DNA from: a virus
Strand: one strand, 5' to 3'
IMG/VR virus record: IMGVR_UViG_3300023248_000001
Span: 1-34,799 of that record
DNA length: 34,799 nt
Below the pieces are notes generated by a model. It ran no database searches, was not told the DNA's origin, and worked only from the letters and a program-made list of their open reading frames with translations. Each line of letters begins with the position of its first letter. Position 1 is the first letter of the stretch. Below, piece after piece: positions 1 through 8,260 of this stretch. A program made the position numbers and the translations under genes.

Positions 1-117
1 TAACACCTGGAAGGAAGTTTCCTTCGCTATCTCTGACGGAGAAGCTGCTGTATTCTTACGTTCTCGCTACACACAGGAGAAGTATGCTAAGAATGCTGCT
101 TACACCGCTGCTATGAC
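1..117. repeat. 117-bp terminal direct repeat (left copy)
   Basis: Bases 1-117 are identical to 34683-34799. The repeat lies inside the major capsid reading frame and joins it seamlessly when the ends are overlapped. This is what an assembler leaves when it closes a circle or a circularly permuted genome. A true short terminal repeat inside an essential gene would be unusual. The unit genome is therefore about 34,682 bp. Confidence 0.97.
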
Positions 118-634
118 TTTGGAAGATGCTATCTTCGCTTTATTTGGAACATTTACCGATTCTGTCGGTTCTTCCACAACTGCGATTGTAGATTCTACAA
201 TTCGTGCTGCTATCGGTGTAATTGAAGCTAACACAAAGGAAGAAGTAAACGACGGTAATATGCGTTTCTTCTTTGACACTAAAGTTTGGTGGAATCAGAT
301 TGCTGGTATCACCACTTTCCAACTTCACATCAATACTTTAGGAAATGACCCTGTATTAAACAGACCAGCTACTTTACTGTATGGTGTTATGGTTTCTTTA
401 TCTAACCGTATCCCTTACGTTTCTGGCTCAACTGGCAGATATAATGCTTTAGCTCATAGTGATGCTATCCATTATGCTTGTGCCAAACTTCCTATGCAGG
501 CTGGTGACTTAGTAAGAAGCCAATCTAACTATATTCCTGAATACTTAGCGACCGTAACAACTTCCGATATCAAATTCGGTGTTGCTATGAATCGTGTAAC
601 TTTCGGTGTTAATATCCTTTCCCTTGCTTCTTAA
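2..634 (+). CDS. Major capsid protein, C-terminal part (split by contig ends)
   Basis: The open frame enters at base 2 and ends with TAA at 632-634. Joined to 34411-34799 it gives one protein of about 301 residues. The role is inferred from position (terminase, portal, scaffold-like gene, then this gene), from length typical of HK97-fold coat proteins, and from strong codon regularity rich in Ala/Thr/Ser as in abundant virion proteins. An internal ATG at 113 gives a shorter frame but is not the true start. The gene ends before a strong alternative hairpin at 661-709. Assignment to a specific coat family cannot be made by eye. Confidence 0.85.
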   Translation, partial: NTWKEVSFAISDGEAAVFLRSRYTQEKYAKNAAYTAAMTLEDAIFALFGTFTDSVGSSTTAIVDSTIRAAIGVIEANTKEEVNDGNMRFFFDTKVWWNQIAGITTFQLHINTLGNDPVLNRPATLLYGVMVSLSNRIPYVSGSTGRYNALAHSDAIHYACAKLPMQAGDLVRSQSNYIPEYLATVTTSDIKFGVAMNRVTFGVNILSLAS

Positions 635-660
635 TCGAAAACACAATTTATTAATTTAAT

Positions 661-709
661 TTGCTTGGGCTATCGGTGTAATTCCCTGGTAGCCCAGGAA
701 TGAAAGCAA
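661..709 (+). promoter_or_regulatory. Mutually exclusive hairpins between capsid gene and next gene
   Basis: Fold 1: TGGGCTA (666-672) pairs with TAGCCCA (690-696), and TTGCTT (661-666) can pair with AAGCAA (704-709), just before the ATG at 710. Fold 2: ATTCC-TGG (681-689, bulged C686) pairs with CCAGGAAT (694-701). The two folds share bases and cannot coexist. No U-tract follows, so this is not a simple intrinsic terminator. It could set mRNA decay or translation downstream of the highly expressed capsid gene. Confidence 0.55.
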
Positions 710-949
710 ATGATAAACGAAGAAATAACAAATAAAAGTAGAACTTGGATTGATGCTAATGGTAATGAGGTATTTCCCCCTTCAATGGGTTCAACTAATG
801 TGATTAAAACACGTCAAGAAGATTTATCTAATCACCCGCCAATGAGTTTGGCTGAAAAAAGATCTATTGAAAGCAATAAACTTAATGAAGTTATGGATGA
901 CGAAGATAGGGCAGCATACGAACGTTTAAAATCTAAAGGATTACTATAA
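710..949 (+). CDS. Small acidic hypothetical protein (79 aa)
   Basis: Not recognised. The start at 710 abuts the hairpin ending at 709, so translation may depend on that fold. The protein is hydrophilic, without membrane segments; its C-terminal half (residues 45-79) is charged and probably helical. Its stop overlaps the next start (TAATG at 947-951), so the two are translationally coupled. Position just after the capsid suggests a head-completion or decoration role, but that is inference only. Confidence 0.7.
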   Translation: MINEEITNKSRTWIDANGNEVFPPSMGSTNVIKTRQEDLSNHPPMSLAEKRSIESNKLNEVMDDEDRAAYERLKSKGLL

Positions 950-1116
950 TGGTTTATAAAAGAAATCCTAATCAGACAGTATTAACCACCGAAGAAATAC
1001 AAGATAGAATGAACAATGGATTTGAAATAACAGAGGATTGGTTAAATAACCGTGCTGAAAGGAAACAACAAGAAGAAGATGAAAAGAAAAGCTTAAAAGG
1101 TAATAGATACATTTAA
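949..1116 (+). CDS. Small charged hypothetical protein (55 aa)
   Basis: ATG at 949 shares bases with the preceding stop (TAATG) and the frame ends with TAA at 1114-1116. The first 35 residues contain EEIQDRMNNGFEITEDWL, and the rest is a Lys/Glu-rich tail, probably a short helix. No family is recognised. The stop-start overlap and tight spacing to the glycosyltransferase gene support a real gene. Confidence 0.6.
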   Translation: MVYKRNPNQTVLTTEEIQDRMNNGFEITEDWLNNRAERKQQEEDEKKSLKGNRYI

Positions 1117-1120
1117 TCCT

Positions 1121-2164
1121 ATGAAATACTTTATTTCTCCAATATATGACGGGTGTTTTTATGTCAGATGTTATCTCCCAATGCTATACAATGGATTTAG
1201 TGGTGATAGAGAAACATTAAATGATATAAAAGATAGAAGTAAGGATGCTGAAATGTGTCTTAAAGCTGATACGATAATATTCCAAAGACCAGACGAACAA
1301 GCCAGACTAGAATCAGCGATACTTCTTAAAAAGGCTGGTAAAAAGATAGTCTTTGACAACGATGATACTTATAAGGAACAACCAAAAAACAAACTCCGTA
1401 CTTTAGGAAAGAAAAACGAAATACTTGATACCTTTGTCCATATGGCTGACCTAGTAACTACTACAACCGAGTTCTTGGCTGATGAATACCGAAAGTTAAA
1501 TAAAAATGTAGTAGTTCTTCCTAATTACATAGACCCTACTGACTGGCAGACACCGAAAAGAAACGAAAGTGATATTGTCCGTATTGGTATAATTGGTTCG
1601 GTTACTTTAAACAGCGACTTTGAGATTATCCAAGAATACATAAGGGAATTAAGTAAAAGAAAAGATGTTCGATTAGTAATGTTCGGACTTCCTTATACCA
1701 ATCACGCTGATAAGAAAATAAGAAATGTAATGCGAGAGGAATTTAGTGAAGAAATTAAGTTTTGGAAGAGCATTGACTTAGAATGGGTTGATTATGTCAG
1801 TATAAAGGATTACCCAAAGAAGTTAAACGATTTAAAACTTGACTTAATGATAATCCCCCGTAAAGATAATTACTTTAATCGTTGTAAATCAAATATAAAG
1901 TTCTTGGAAGCGTCAATGTGTGGTGTTCCCTGCGTAGCTCAAGGATTTGGAGATGGATTAAGCCCATATCAAGGCAAAGAAGACCAAAAGTATATGCTTA
2001 TAGCCCATAATGAGAAAGATTTTAGAGAAATGACCGAGAAATTAATAGATAACAAAGAATTAAGACGGTCTATGGGAGAGAAAGCAAGGAAATATGTGAT
2101 TAATAGTTACGATATTAGAAAACATTATAAAGAATGGGCTGATGCCTATTCATCAATTAAATAA
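1121..2164 (+). CDS. GT4-like glycosyltransferase
   Basis: 347 aa, with the two-domain layout of GT-B glycosyltransferases. The N-terminal half holds a Rossmann-like core (KKIVFDNDDTY near residue 75, then LVTTTTEFLADEY). The C-terminal half holds the sugar-nucleotide-binding domain: RIGIIGSV near 155, then SNIKFLEASMCGVPCVAQ near 258-275, which corresponds to the E-x7-E type motif region of GT4 enzymes, and a final helix with MGEKARKYV. Probably transfers a sugar from a nucleotide donor. It sits inside the head-tail gene block, so a virion protein is a plausible acceptor; the host envelope is an alternative. The acceptor cannot be read from sequence. Confidence 0.8.
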   Translation: MKYFISPIYDGCFYVRCYLPMLYNGFSGDRETLNDIKDRSKDAEMCLKADTIIFQRPDEQARLESAILLKKAGKKIVFDNDDTYKEQPKNKLRTLGKKNEILDTFVHMADLVTTTTEFLADEYRKLNKNVVVLPNYIDPTDWQTPKRNESDIVRIGIIGSVTLNSDFEIIQEYIRELSKRKDVRLVMFGLPYTNHADKKIRNVMREEFSEEIKFWKSIDLEWVDYVSIKDYPKKLNDLKLDLMIIPRKDNYFNRCKSNIKFLEASMCGVPCVAQGFGDGLSPYQGKEDQKYMLIAHNEKDFREMTEKLIDNKELRRSMGEKARKYVINSYDIRKHYKEWADAYSSIK

Positions 2165-2168
2165 AATT

Positions 2169-2741
2169 ATGTTAAAAACAATACAAGATAACATTTTAAA
2201 AGATTTATTAGAACAAAAATCAGGATTAGTCACTAAAGGTAGAGATAAATCAATTGAGATTGAAGAAAAATGCGAACCAATACTTGTTAGATGGTTTTCT
2301 GAATACAAAATAGTCCCAGACGGTGTTAGTGATGAAACTTATGGCGACGGAACTAAGTTCTATGCCAATTTTAAGGGGAGTTTTCTTAATTTAAGAACTG
2401 CTTTTTCTAAATACTCCTTATTTGAAGAACTTATATCTAAAGAATTAGAAGATGACCTAAACGAAAACAAAGCAAATGAATTACAACTTGCTAAACTTAA
2501 TGAAAAAATTAATGATAGATTAACTGAATTACTACCTACTTTAGAATTGGGAGAATTTGAACAAGTAAATACCATTACCCTAAGAGGAATTGATATTGAT
2601 ATTGATATTCTTGATATGGTTGAAAACTATAAGTTAGTTTATAGAACACAGAAGGCAGAAGCTATGGCGAAGTTAACTCCTATCGTTCAACAAGAAGCCA
2701 CACAAGACTCACCAGCGAACGATAGTCCTAAAGTTGAATAA
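2169..2741 (+). CDS. Hypothetical protein in head-tail block (190 aa)
   Basis: A longer frame opens at 2142, but the ATG at 2169 follows the usual AT-rich leader (TTAAATAAAATT) and lies just after the previous stop, so 2169 is preferred. The protein is acidic and mostly helical, with a hydrophilic central helix rich in Glu/Asn/Leu (about residues 75-115), a RGIDIDIDILD segment and a Ser/Pro/Asp-rich disordered tail. Not recognised. Between glycosyltransferase and methyltransferase genes it might be a virion component that is modified, but this is speculation. Confidence 0.7.
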   Translation: MLKTIQDNILKDLLEQKSGLVTKGRDKSIEIEEKCEPILVRWFSEYKIVPDGVSDETYGDGTKFYANFKGSFLNLRTAFSKYSLFEELISKELEDDLNENKANELQLAKLNEKINDRLTELLPTLELGEFEQVNTITLRGIDIDIDILDMVENYKLVYRTQKAEAMAKLTPIVQQEATQDSPANDSPKVE

Positions 2742-2749
2742 ATACACAG

Positions 2750-3385
2750 ATGATGTTTCAAGACAGTAATTTATCCCATAAATACTTAGACGGACTTAAG
2801 GGTGTAGAAATTGGTGGGAGTGCTCACAATCCATTTCACTTAAACACTCTTAATGTTGATTACACCGATGATATGGACACTGTCTTTAAACAAGCAGAAG
2901 AAAAACTATGTGGTGAAAAAATGCCCGTTGATGTAGTAGCTAATGGCGATAATTTACCATTTAAAGACGGAGAATACGACTTTGTCATTAGCTCCCACGT
3001 GATTGAACATTTCTTTGACCCAATTAAGGCATTAAAAGAATGGTATCGGGTAATTAAGAAAGGTGGTTATATATTTATAATAGCTCCTATTACTGCTTAC
3101 GTTCCGAATGAAACCAGACCAACTACTACTTTAGACGAATTAATTAAAAGGAATACAGGAGAGATTAAAGAAGAAGCTATTTTAAAGAAAGTAGTAACTG
3201 AAAATAATCAATTAGGCTCGGCGATAGTAGAAGGTATTTTATACGACTCACAGCACGGACACTGGACAGTATTTGATACAAATCTATTCAAAGAAATTTG
3301 TGATTATCTAAAATTTAATATCATAGAAATACAAGAGGTCGATGATAAGGTCGGTAATGGGCTTACAACTCTTATACAAAAATAA
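2750..3385 (+). CDS. SAM-dependent methyltransferase (type 11-like)
   Basis: 211 aa, class I methyltransferase. Residues 17-24 (KGVEIGGS) are the glycine-rich SAM loop, FKDGEYDFVISSHVIEHF (71-88) is the acidic/post-loop region typical of Methyltransf_11, and KEWYRVIKKGGYIFIIAP (96-113) is the conserved strand after motif III. Two adjacent ATGs (2750, 2753) could start it. The substrate is unknown. Its neighbour glycosyltransferase two genes upstream suggests a shared modification, for example methylation of a glycan, but that is inference. No DNA-methylase catalytic motif is visible. Confidence 0.82.
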   Translation: MMFQDSNLSHKYLDGLKGVEIGGSAHNPFHLNTLNVDYTDDMDTVFKQAEEKLCGEKMPVDVVANGDNLPFKDGEYDFVISSHVIEHFFDPIKALKEWYRVIKKGGYIFIIAPITAYVPNETRPTTTLDELIKRNTGEIKEEAILKKVVTENNQLGSAIVEGILYDSQHGHWTVFDTNLFKEICDYLKFNIIEIQEVDDKVGNGLTTLIQK

Positions 3386-3395
3386 TTAAACAAAT

Positions 3396-4112
3396 ATGAT
3401 TTATTCAGGTAGTTCTGGTGATTCCTTAATTGAGGACATTACCTTTAGAACAAACGCAGACTTAACAGAATTTACACTCGCCGATAGAACTCGTTATATT
3501 AACGAGGCGTATTCTATTGTGGCTTTTACTATAATGAAAGCTGACGGGCGTATGACTTGGGATGACCCTAATCACCCAGACCAACCTATTTCAACTTTTG
3601 ATTTAGTTGCTAATCAAACTGATTACAATATCTTCTCATCTACTCCAACTGCTATACAAGACTGGTTAGCTATTCAAAGAGTTGATATTATGAACGCTGG
3701 CGGAGTTGGGACACAACTTATTCCTTTAGACCAAAACGACTATAAAGGAACTGCCCAAAGTGAAATGAATAAAGCGGCGGGAATACCGTATGCGTTTGAT
3801 ATGGTCGGTTCAGTAATGCGTTTATATCCTGCTTCTAATTATAATTACTCTGGAGGAGTTACGATTTGGTTTGATAGAGCACCTTCTTATTTTACTGTAT
3901 CAGATACGACTAAACGACCAGGTTTTGATACTCGTTTTCATCAATATCTTTCTATTTATGCCGCTAATCAATGGAATGGGACTAAAAAACGTGATTGGTC
4001 TTTAGAGGGAAAACTTAAAGAGTTAGAACAACAGATAGGAATTACTTATGCGGTAGAAAGAGATAAAGCAGAACAACCAATTATAAAAAGAGAATATAAA
4101 AAGTTTAAATAA
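3396..4112 (+). CDS. Head-tail adaptor-like protein
   Basis: 238 aa. The N-terminal ITFRTNADLTEFTLADRTRY and the following helix-plus-IMKADGRMTWDD pattern resemble the phage adaptor family of podovirus neck proteins. The central part (residues about 75-165) is beta-rich, and the C-terminus is a basic helical tail (KGKLKELEQQIG to KREYKKFK), as in gp4/gp11-type adaptors that dock under the portal. Order after capsid and before tail fibres agrees. Family assignment is from pattern recognition only. Confidence 0.62.
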   Translation: MIYSGSSGDSLIEDITFRTNADLTEFTLADRTRYINEAYSIVAFTIMKADGRMTWDDPNHPDQPISTFDLVANQTDYNIFSSTPTAIQDWLAIQRVDIMNAGGVGTQLIPLDQNDYKGTAQSEMNKAAGIPYAFDMVGSVMRLYPASNYNYSGGVTIWFDRAPSYFTVSDTTKRPGFDTRFHQYLSIYAANQWNGTKKRDWSLEGKLKELEQQIGITYAVERDKAEQPIIKREYKKFK

Positions 4113-4114
4113 AT

Positions 4115-4288
4115 ATGGTAACCTTTACTAACAGAACAAAACCAGCATTATCTGCTATGAATAACGGAGTTGCCTACTTGTTAAAGGAAGATACTTTTTA
4201 TTTGCTTTTAGAAAATGGTGGAAAGATTATATTAGATCAAAGCCCAAGAGCAAAGAATTTAACAACTTTAGTAAATAGAACAAAATAA
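4115..4288 (+). CDS. Small hypothetical protein (57 aa)
   Basis: ATG at 4115 is 2 nt after the preceding stop, and TAA at 4286-4288 is 1 nt before the next ATG. The sequence begins MVTFTNRTKPALSAMNNGVA and has an alternating beta pattern (YLLKEDTFYLLLENGGKIIL). It resembles short virion or fibre-associated beta proteins, but no family is named. The tight packing between two clear genes supports translation. Confidence 0.62.
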   Translation: MVTFTNRTKPALSAMNNGVAYLLKEDTFYLLLENGGKIILDQSPRAKNLTTLVNRTK

Positions 4289-4289
4289 T

Positions 4290-6830
4290 ATGGCACTTTT
4301 AGATGAAAAAATTTCACAATTAGAAACCCTTGCTTCTCCAGAAGATACCGACCTTGTAGTTGTAGTAGATGTTAGTGATACTTCAATGTCAGCATCTGGC
4401 ACAACCAAGAAGTCTTTTAAATCAGCATTAAAAGGTGATAAAGGAAACGACGCTACTGTTAATGCTGGAACAACTACAACTGGACTTCCTGGAACAAATG
4501 CTAGTGTTGTTAATTCAGGCTCTACAAGTGCTGCTGTCTTTGATTTTACTATTCCTCGTGGAGATAATGGTTATGTATATGTCGCTTACGCTTCTGATTC
4601 TTCAGGAACTGGATTTACTTTAACCTTTAACTCTGCTTTAGATTACATAGCAATTAAAAATACAACTACTGCTATCGCTAGTCCTGCCGCTTCTGACTTT
4701 ACTGGATTATGGAAGAACTATAAAGGAGCAACGGGTACTACTGGAGCTACTGGGTCAACAGGTGCTACTGGAAGTGCTGGAACTAACGGAACTAACGGTA
4801 CCAATGGTAGAGGAATTACAAGTATAACCTTATTTTCAACAGTTGGAAAAGTTAAAACTTATAGAATATTATTTACAGATGCTACTACTTTCGATTATGT
4901 TGTAACTGACGGTGCTGACGGAACAGGTAGTGGTGATGTAGCAGGTCCAGCCTCTTCCACAGACCTCGGTGTAGCTCTCTTTGACGGTATAACAGGTAAA
5001 CTAATCAAGAACTCAAGTAGCTTTGTGCAGTTAGCTAATGGCAGCGTCGGTATTAGAACGACTAATCCGAATGAAGCTTTAGAAGTAGTAGGTAATATCC
5101 GTAACTCCGCATTAACTGCTTCCAAAGTAGTATTCTCTAATGCTTCTAAAAATCTAACCTCAACAGGAATAGGCACATCATCACAATTTATAAAAGGTGA
5201 TGGTACTTTGGATAGTACTTCTTATGAAAATAAAATTATTACTTCTACTACTATCTATATTGACGGAAATCGTGTTGATTCTTACACCGCAGACGGAACA
5301 ATAAACAGACCATACAAAACTATAAGTGCGGCGGTGACTGCCCTATCTGCGGTTACAACCGCAACTGCTATTCATATCGCACCAGCAACTTATACAGAAA
5401 CTGCTGATGTTACTTTGCCAAATGCTCCATTAGTTATTTACGGTAATGGTTCAACAATTAATAACTCTGGCCATACAATTACTTTCCCTAATCCAAACTC
5501 TGCTCGTTATAATCTGTTTACTAATGCCAACGTTGTTTATAATAACTTCTCGGCAGGAGCAAGAAATATGGTATATGGTGGCAGTATTACAGGAAATATT
5601 ACAGCTAACGCTTATGTTGAAGTTATCCAATGCCAATTAAATGGCGGATTAGTTACTGTTGGAGCGACTGGTCAATTAGTATTATCAATTTGTTCCCCGA
5701 CTTCTCGTTTTACTTCCGCGGGCGTCCTAATGTTTAATGGAGTAAATATGAATACTGGATATGCCGGTTATCTCGTTACTTCGACCGCTGGTATATTTAC
5801 TTCCACAACCTCAATAGTTGTTAATACAAACACAGGAACATCGGCTGGTGCCGTATCTTGCGATAATGGCGCCCCTATTACGGCCCCGAATATGGTTGTT
5901 AATTCCTCTTTTGTAACATCTGGAGGAAGTGCCACTGCTTGGGGATTATATGCTGGTTCGGCTTATACGATGTATGGCAAGAACAATGTCCTTGCTAATC
6001 CGTCTATCTATTCTCTTTATGGCACTCATTTAATTCCTGTTAGTTCTGATATTATTGGAGGGGCTACGGTTATGGGTCTTGGTTCTGACGCTACTGGTGA
6101 TATATATTACAGAGCAGCTACTACTGGAATTTTAACAAGACTTGGTATTGGAAGTGCTGGACAAGTTCTTTCTGTTTTTAGTGGTTTACCCAGTTGGCAA
6201 ACACCAAGTGCCGGTGGTGCTTCATTATGGACTGCTGTTACTGGAACAAGAGCTTCTAATACAACAATCACAGTTGCCACAGATAAAACAGCAATCTTTA
6301 AGAAAGGAATGATTGTTTGTTGGCAAGAAAGTGGCGTTGATAAAGTTGGTATGGTTTCAATTCCGTCAACTTATTCTTCACCAAATACTACAATTACAAT
6401 AATCGGAGATGTTTGTGCTTCTATCGATACTGGAACATTTAAATATTCTTCTCTTATTGGAGCAGAACAATTTATAACCAAGTTTGCTTATGCTGGGAAT
6501 GTCGGAGCTACCGCAACGGATGTAATGAATGCTTACTATGCTACCGAGCCAATGAAAGTAATCGGTGTTGATTTACAAGCTGGCACAGCGGGAACTACTA
6601 ACAATACTACTGTTGATTTAAACAAGAACGGGACAACAATGTTCACAACTAAACCGACACTAGCAACTACGGTAGCTAGTTCACCAACACCTTTCACAGC
6701 AGATACAACTTCTTCCTTAGCGTTGGGAGATAAAGTAACGATTGATATTGACGCTATTCAAACAACTGCGGCGGTTGATTTATATGTTCAACTTTATTTA
6801 TTCCCTACTAGATTTTTAACCTTAAGTTAG
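4290..6830 (+). CDS. Tail fibre with collagen-like and beta-helix regions
   Basis: 846 aa. The N-terminus (LLDEKISQLETLASPEDTDL) is the common opening of fibre proteins. Gly-X-Y triplets occur near residues 145-172 (GATGTTGATGSTGATG, then GTNGTNGTNG), which form a collagen-like trimer. A long repeat-rich Thr/Asn/Ile region (about 330-600) contains PLVIYGNGSTINNSG and similar strands expected of a right-handed beta-helix, and the C-terminal about 120 residues form a globular beta domain. It probably binds a cell-surface receptor. It ends with TAG 1 nt before the next ATG. Confidence 0.82.
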   Translation: MALLDEKISQLETLASPEDTDLVVVVDVSDTSMSASGTTKKSFKSALKGDKGNDATVNAGTTTTGLPGTNASVVNSGSTSAAVFDFTIPRGDNGYVYVAYASDSSGTGFTLTFNSALDYIAIKNTTTAIASPAASDFTGLWKNYKGATGTTGATGSTGATGSAGTNGTNGTNGRGITSITLFSTVGKVKTYRILFTDATTFDYVVTDGADGTGSGDVAGPASSTDLGVALFDGITGKLIKNSSSFVQLANGSVGIRTTNPNEALEVVGNIRNSALTASKVVFSNASKNLTSTGIGTSSQFIKGDGTLDSTSYENKIITSTTIYIDGNRVDSYTADGTINRPYKTISAAVTALSAVTTATAIHIAPATYTETADVTLPNAPLVIYGNGSTINNSGHTITFPNPNSARYNLFTNANVVYNNFSAGARNMVYGGSITGNITANAYVEVIQCQLNGGLVTVGATGQLVLSICSPTSRFTSAGVLMFNGVNMNTGYAGYLVTSTAGIFTSTTSIVVNTNTGTSAGAVSCDNGAPITAPNMVVNSSFVTSGGSATAWGLYAGSAYTMYGKNNVLANPSIYSLYGTHLIPVSSDIIGGATVMGLGSDATGDIYYRAATTGILTRLGIGSAGQVLSVFSGLPSWQTPSAGGASLWTAVTGTRASNTTITVATDKTAIFKKGMIVCWQESGVDKVGMVSIPSTYSSPNTTITIIGDVCASIDTGTFKYSSLIGAEQFITKFAYAGNVGATATDVMNAYYATEPMKVIGVDLQAGTAGTTNNTTVDLNKNGTTMFTTKPTLATTVASSPTPFTADTTSSLALGDKVTIDIDAIQTTAAVDLYVQLYLFPTRFLTLS

Positions 6831-6831
6831 T

Positions 6832-7482
6832 ATGTTAGGACAATATCTCGGAGCAGGCTCCGCAACAACTAAATTGCTTTTACATTTAAACGGAAACTCC
6901 ACTGATAGTTCTGGTAATGGAAACAACGGAACAGATACAAATATCACTTACTCTCAAGCTAATGGAAGATTTGGAATGGGGGCAGGGTTTAATGGAAGTA
7001 GTAGTTATATAAATGTTTCTACAAATCTTTATGCTTTAACTGACTTTACTATTTCTGCTTGGATAAAAACAACGGATACTGGAAATAAAGAGATTTATGA
7101 ACAAAAAAATACTGCCGACAATGCTGATTTAGATTTTTCTATAAATTTAGGAAAATTAAATTTATCTAATTATAATGGTTCTACCTCACCAACAGTTACG
7201 TCTAATGCTTCTATAAATGATGGAAATTGGCATCACGTTGTTGGGACAAGGTCTGGTTCAACTATTAAAGTTTATATAGACGGTCGTTATGATAATCAAA
7301 ATACTTCTGGAAATACCGTTACAGTGGGAATAAATACTGGACAGGTTGGCAGGCATCCATCTGGAGGAACAACTTATTTAAATGGCTCAATAGACGAAGT
7401 TATCGTAGAAAACATCGCCTGGACTCCTCAACAAGTAGCTAAGTATTATTCATACGCAAAAGGTAGGTTTGGAATAATTTAA
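6832..7482 (+). CDS. LamG/concanavalin A-like virion protein
   Basis: 216 aa, matching the LamG_3 jelly-roll pattern: LLLHLNGNSTDSSGNGNNGT near the start, GMGAGFNGSSSYINV, LTDFTISAWIKT (near 76), DGNWHHVVGTRSGSTIKVYI (near 126) and a final GSIDEVIVENIAWTPQQVAK. Such domains bind carbohydrates and are frequent in phage fibres. It follows the collagen-like fibre gene, so it is probably a receptor-binding or decoration protein. Confidence 0.82.
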   Translation: MLGQYLGAGSATTKLLLHLNGNSTDSSGNGNNGTDTNITYSQANGRFGMGAGFNGSSSYINVSTNLYALTDFTISAWIKTTDTGNKEIYEQKNTADNADLDFSINLGKLNLSNYNGSTSPTVTSNASINDGNWHHVVGTRSGSTIKVYIDGRYDNQNTSGNTVTVGINTGQVGRHPSGGTTYLNGSIDEVIVENIAWTPQQVAKYYSYAKGRFGII

Positions 7483-7497
7483 TTAATAATAAAATAT

Positions 7498-7743
7498 ATG
7501 AACAAACTAAAAACAATCTTAAAATCAAGAACATTTTGGACATTAGTCGCAATTGTTCTTTTAAACACAACTCAATATTACTTTAATTATCTTCCAAGTG
7601 GTGCTACGGATTTAATTAATACTGTTTTATCATCTATTGCTGTTTATTTTCACATTAACCCAAAACAAAATTTTATTACTCAAGTTGAAACAGTTATTAA
7701 TGATTTAACCACAACCGATACTGATACAAATAAAGTAGAATAA
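7498..7743 (+). CDS. Small membrane protein, holin-like
   Basis: 81 aa with a positive N-terminus (MNKLKTILKSR), a hydrophobic helix FWTLVAIVLLNTTQYYFNYL (13-32), a second weak hydrophobic stretch (ATDLINTVLSSIAVYF) and a polar Thr/Asp tail. This resembles the small holin-like proteins next to endolysins. The gene opens a cluster of membrane proteins ending with the C39-like lysin. It could form the membrane lesion, but the function is inferred from shape and place only. Confidence 0.65.
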   Translation: MNKLKTILKSRTFWTLVAIVLLNTTQYYFNYLPSGATDLINTVLSSIAVYFHINPKQNFITQVETVINDLTTTDTDTNKVE

Positions 7744-7744
7744 T

Positions 7745-7990
7745 ATGCCGAGCGACCAAGAAAGAATAGCCACTTTAGAAGCTAACAATAAATCAATGAG
7801 TGATAAAATTGACGACATTAAAAAAGCAGTTGATGAGGGTTTTAAGGACATAAAAGAAGAATTTAAATGTTTCAGAGAAGAAGCCGATAAAAAATATGCC
7901 TCAAAACTAACAGAAACAATTGTCTATGCCCTTGTTGGTATTATCTTAGTCGCTGTTATTGGAGAGGTTATTACTTTAGTTTTAAAATAA
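7745..7990 (+). CDS. XhlA-like coiled-coil plus membrane-anchor protein
   Basis: 81 aa. Residues 5-50 form a charged amphipathic coiled coil (RIATLEANNKSMSDKIDDIK), followed by a single C-terminal hydrophobic helix (ETIVYALVGIILVAVIGEVI, about 57-76). This is the architecture of the haemolysin XhlA family, which works with a holin in host lysis. It is packed 1 nt after the preceding gene. Confidence 0.72.
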   Translation: MPSDQERIATLEANNKSMSDKIDDIKKAVDEGFKDIKEEFKCFREEADKKYASKLTETIVYALVGIILVAVIGEVITLVLK

Positions 7991-7991
7991 T

Positions 7992-8144
7992 ATGGAGATA
8001 AAAAATAGAAGGGCAGTCATCATACTTTTAATGGTCATATTATCTATCCTTATTATGAATATATTTATGCTATTTGAAATAAGGTCAAGACAAATAAAGA
8101 CAACAGCTAAAATAGATTTTATTAATAATTATTGTTTAGAATAA
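7992..8144 (+). CDS. Small single-pass membrane protein (50 aa)
   Basis: MEIKNRRAVI then a hydrophobic helix (about residues 8-28, ILLMVILSILIMNIFMLF) and a basic polar tail. ATG 1 nt after the previous stop, and TAA at 8142-8144. The N-in signal-anchor shape is like a spanin subunit or lysis regulator. No family recognised. Its place in the lysis cluster is the main functional hint. Confidence 0.6.
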   Translation: MEIKNRRAVIILLMVILSILIMNIFMLFEIRSRQIKTTAKIDFINNYCLE

Positions 8145-8145
8145 T

Positions 8146-8250
8146 ATGGGAAAAATAAAGAAAGGAATTTACGTCATTAATAAAGCAAACAACGAAAAAA
8201 GACGAATAGAAATAAAAATAGGTAAACCAAATAGAAATAAAAATACATAG
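8146..8250 (+). CDS. Basic microprotein (34 aa), tentative
   Basis: ATG at 8146 lies 1 nt after the previous stop, with the standard TAATATG spacing, and the frame ends with TAG at 8248-8250. The product is Lys/Arg/Asn-rich (MGKIKKGIYVINKANNEKRR). No family. Evidence is limited to spacing and codon context. Confidence 0.4.
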   Translation: MGKIKKGIYVINKANNEKRRIEIKIGKPNRNKNT

Positions 8251-8260
8251 TTCTTTTAGA

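Noticed and set aside
2142-2168. Nine-codon N-terminal extension of the 190-aa gene
   Set aside because: Overlaps the glycosyltransferase end; ATG 2169 has the usual leader.
4730-4810. DNA repeat of GGA/ACT units as a separate element
   Set aside because: Explained by Gly-X-Y coding for the collagen-like part of the fibre.
4895-5176. 93-aa minus-strand frame inside the tail fibre gene
   Set aside because: Antisense to a clear fibre gene, with composition mirroring the sense codons and no leader like the real genes.
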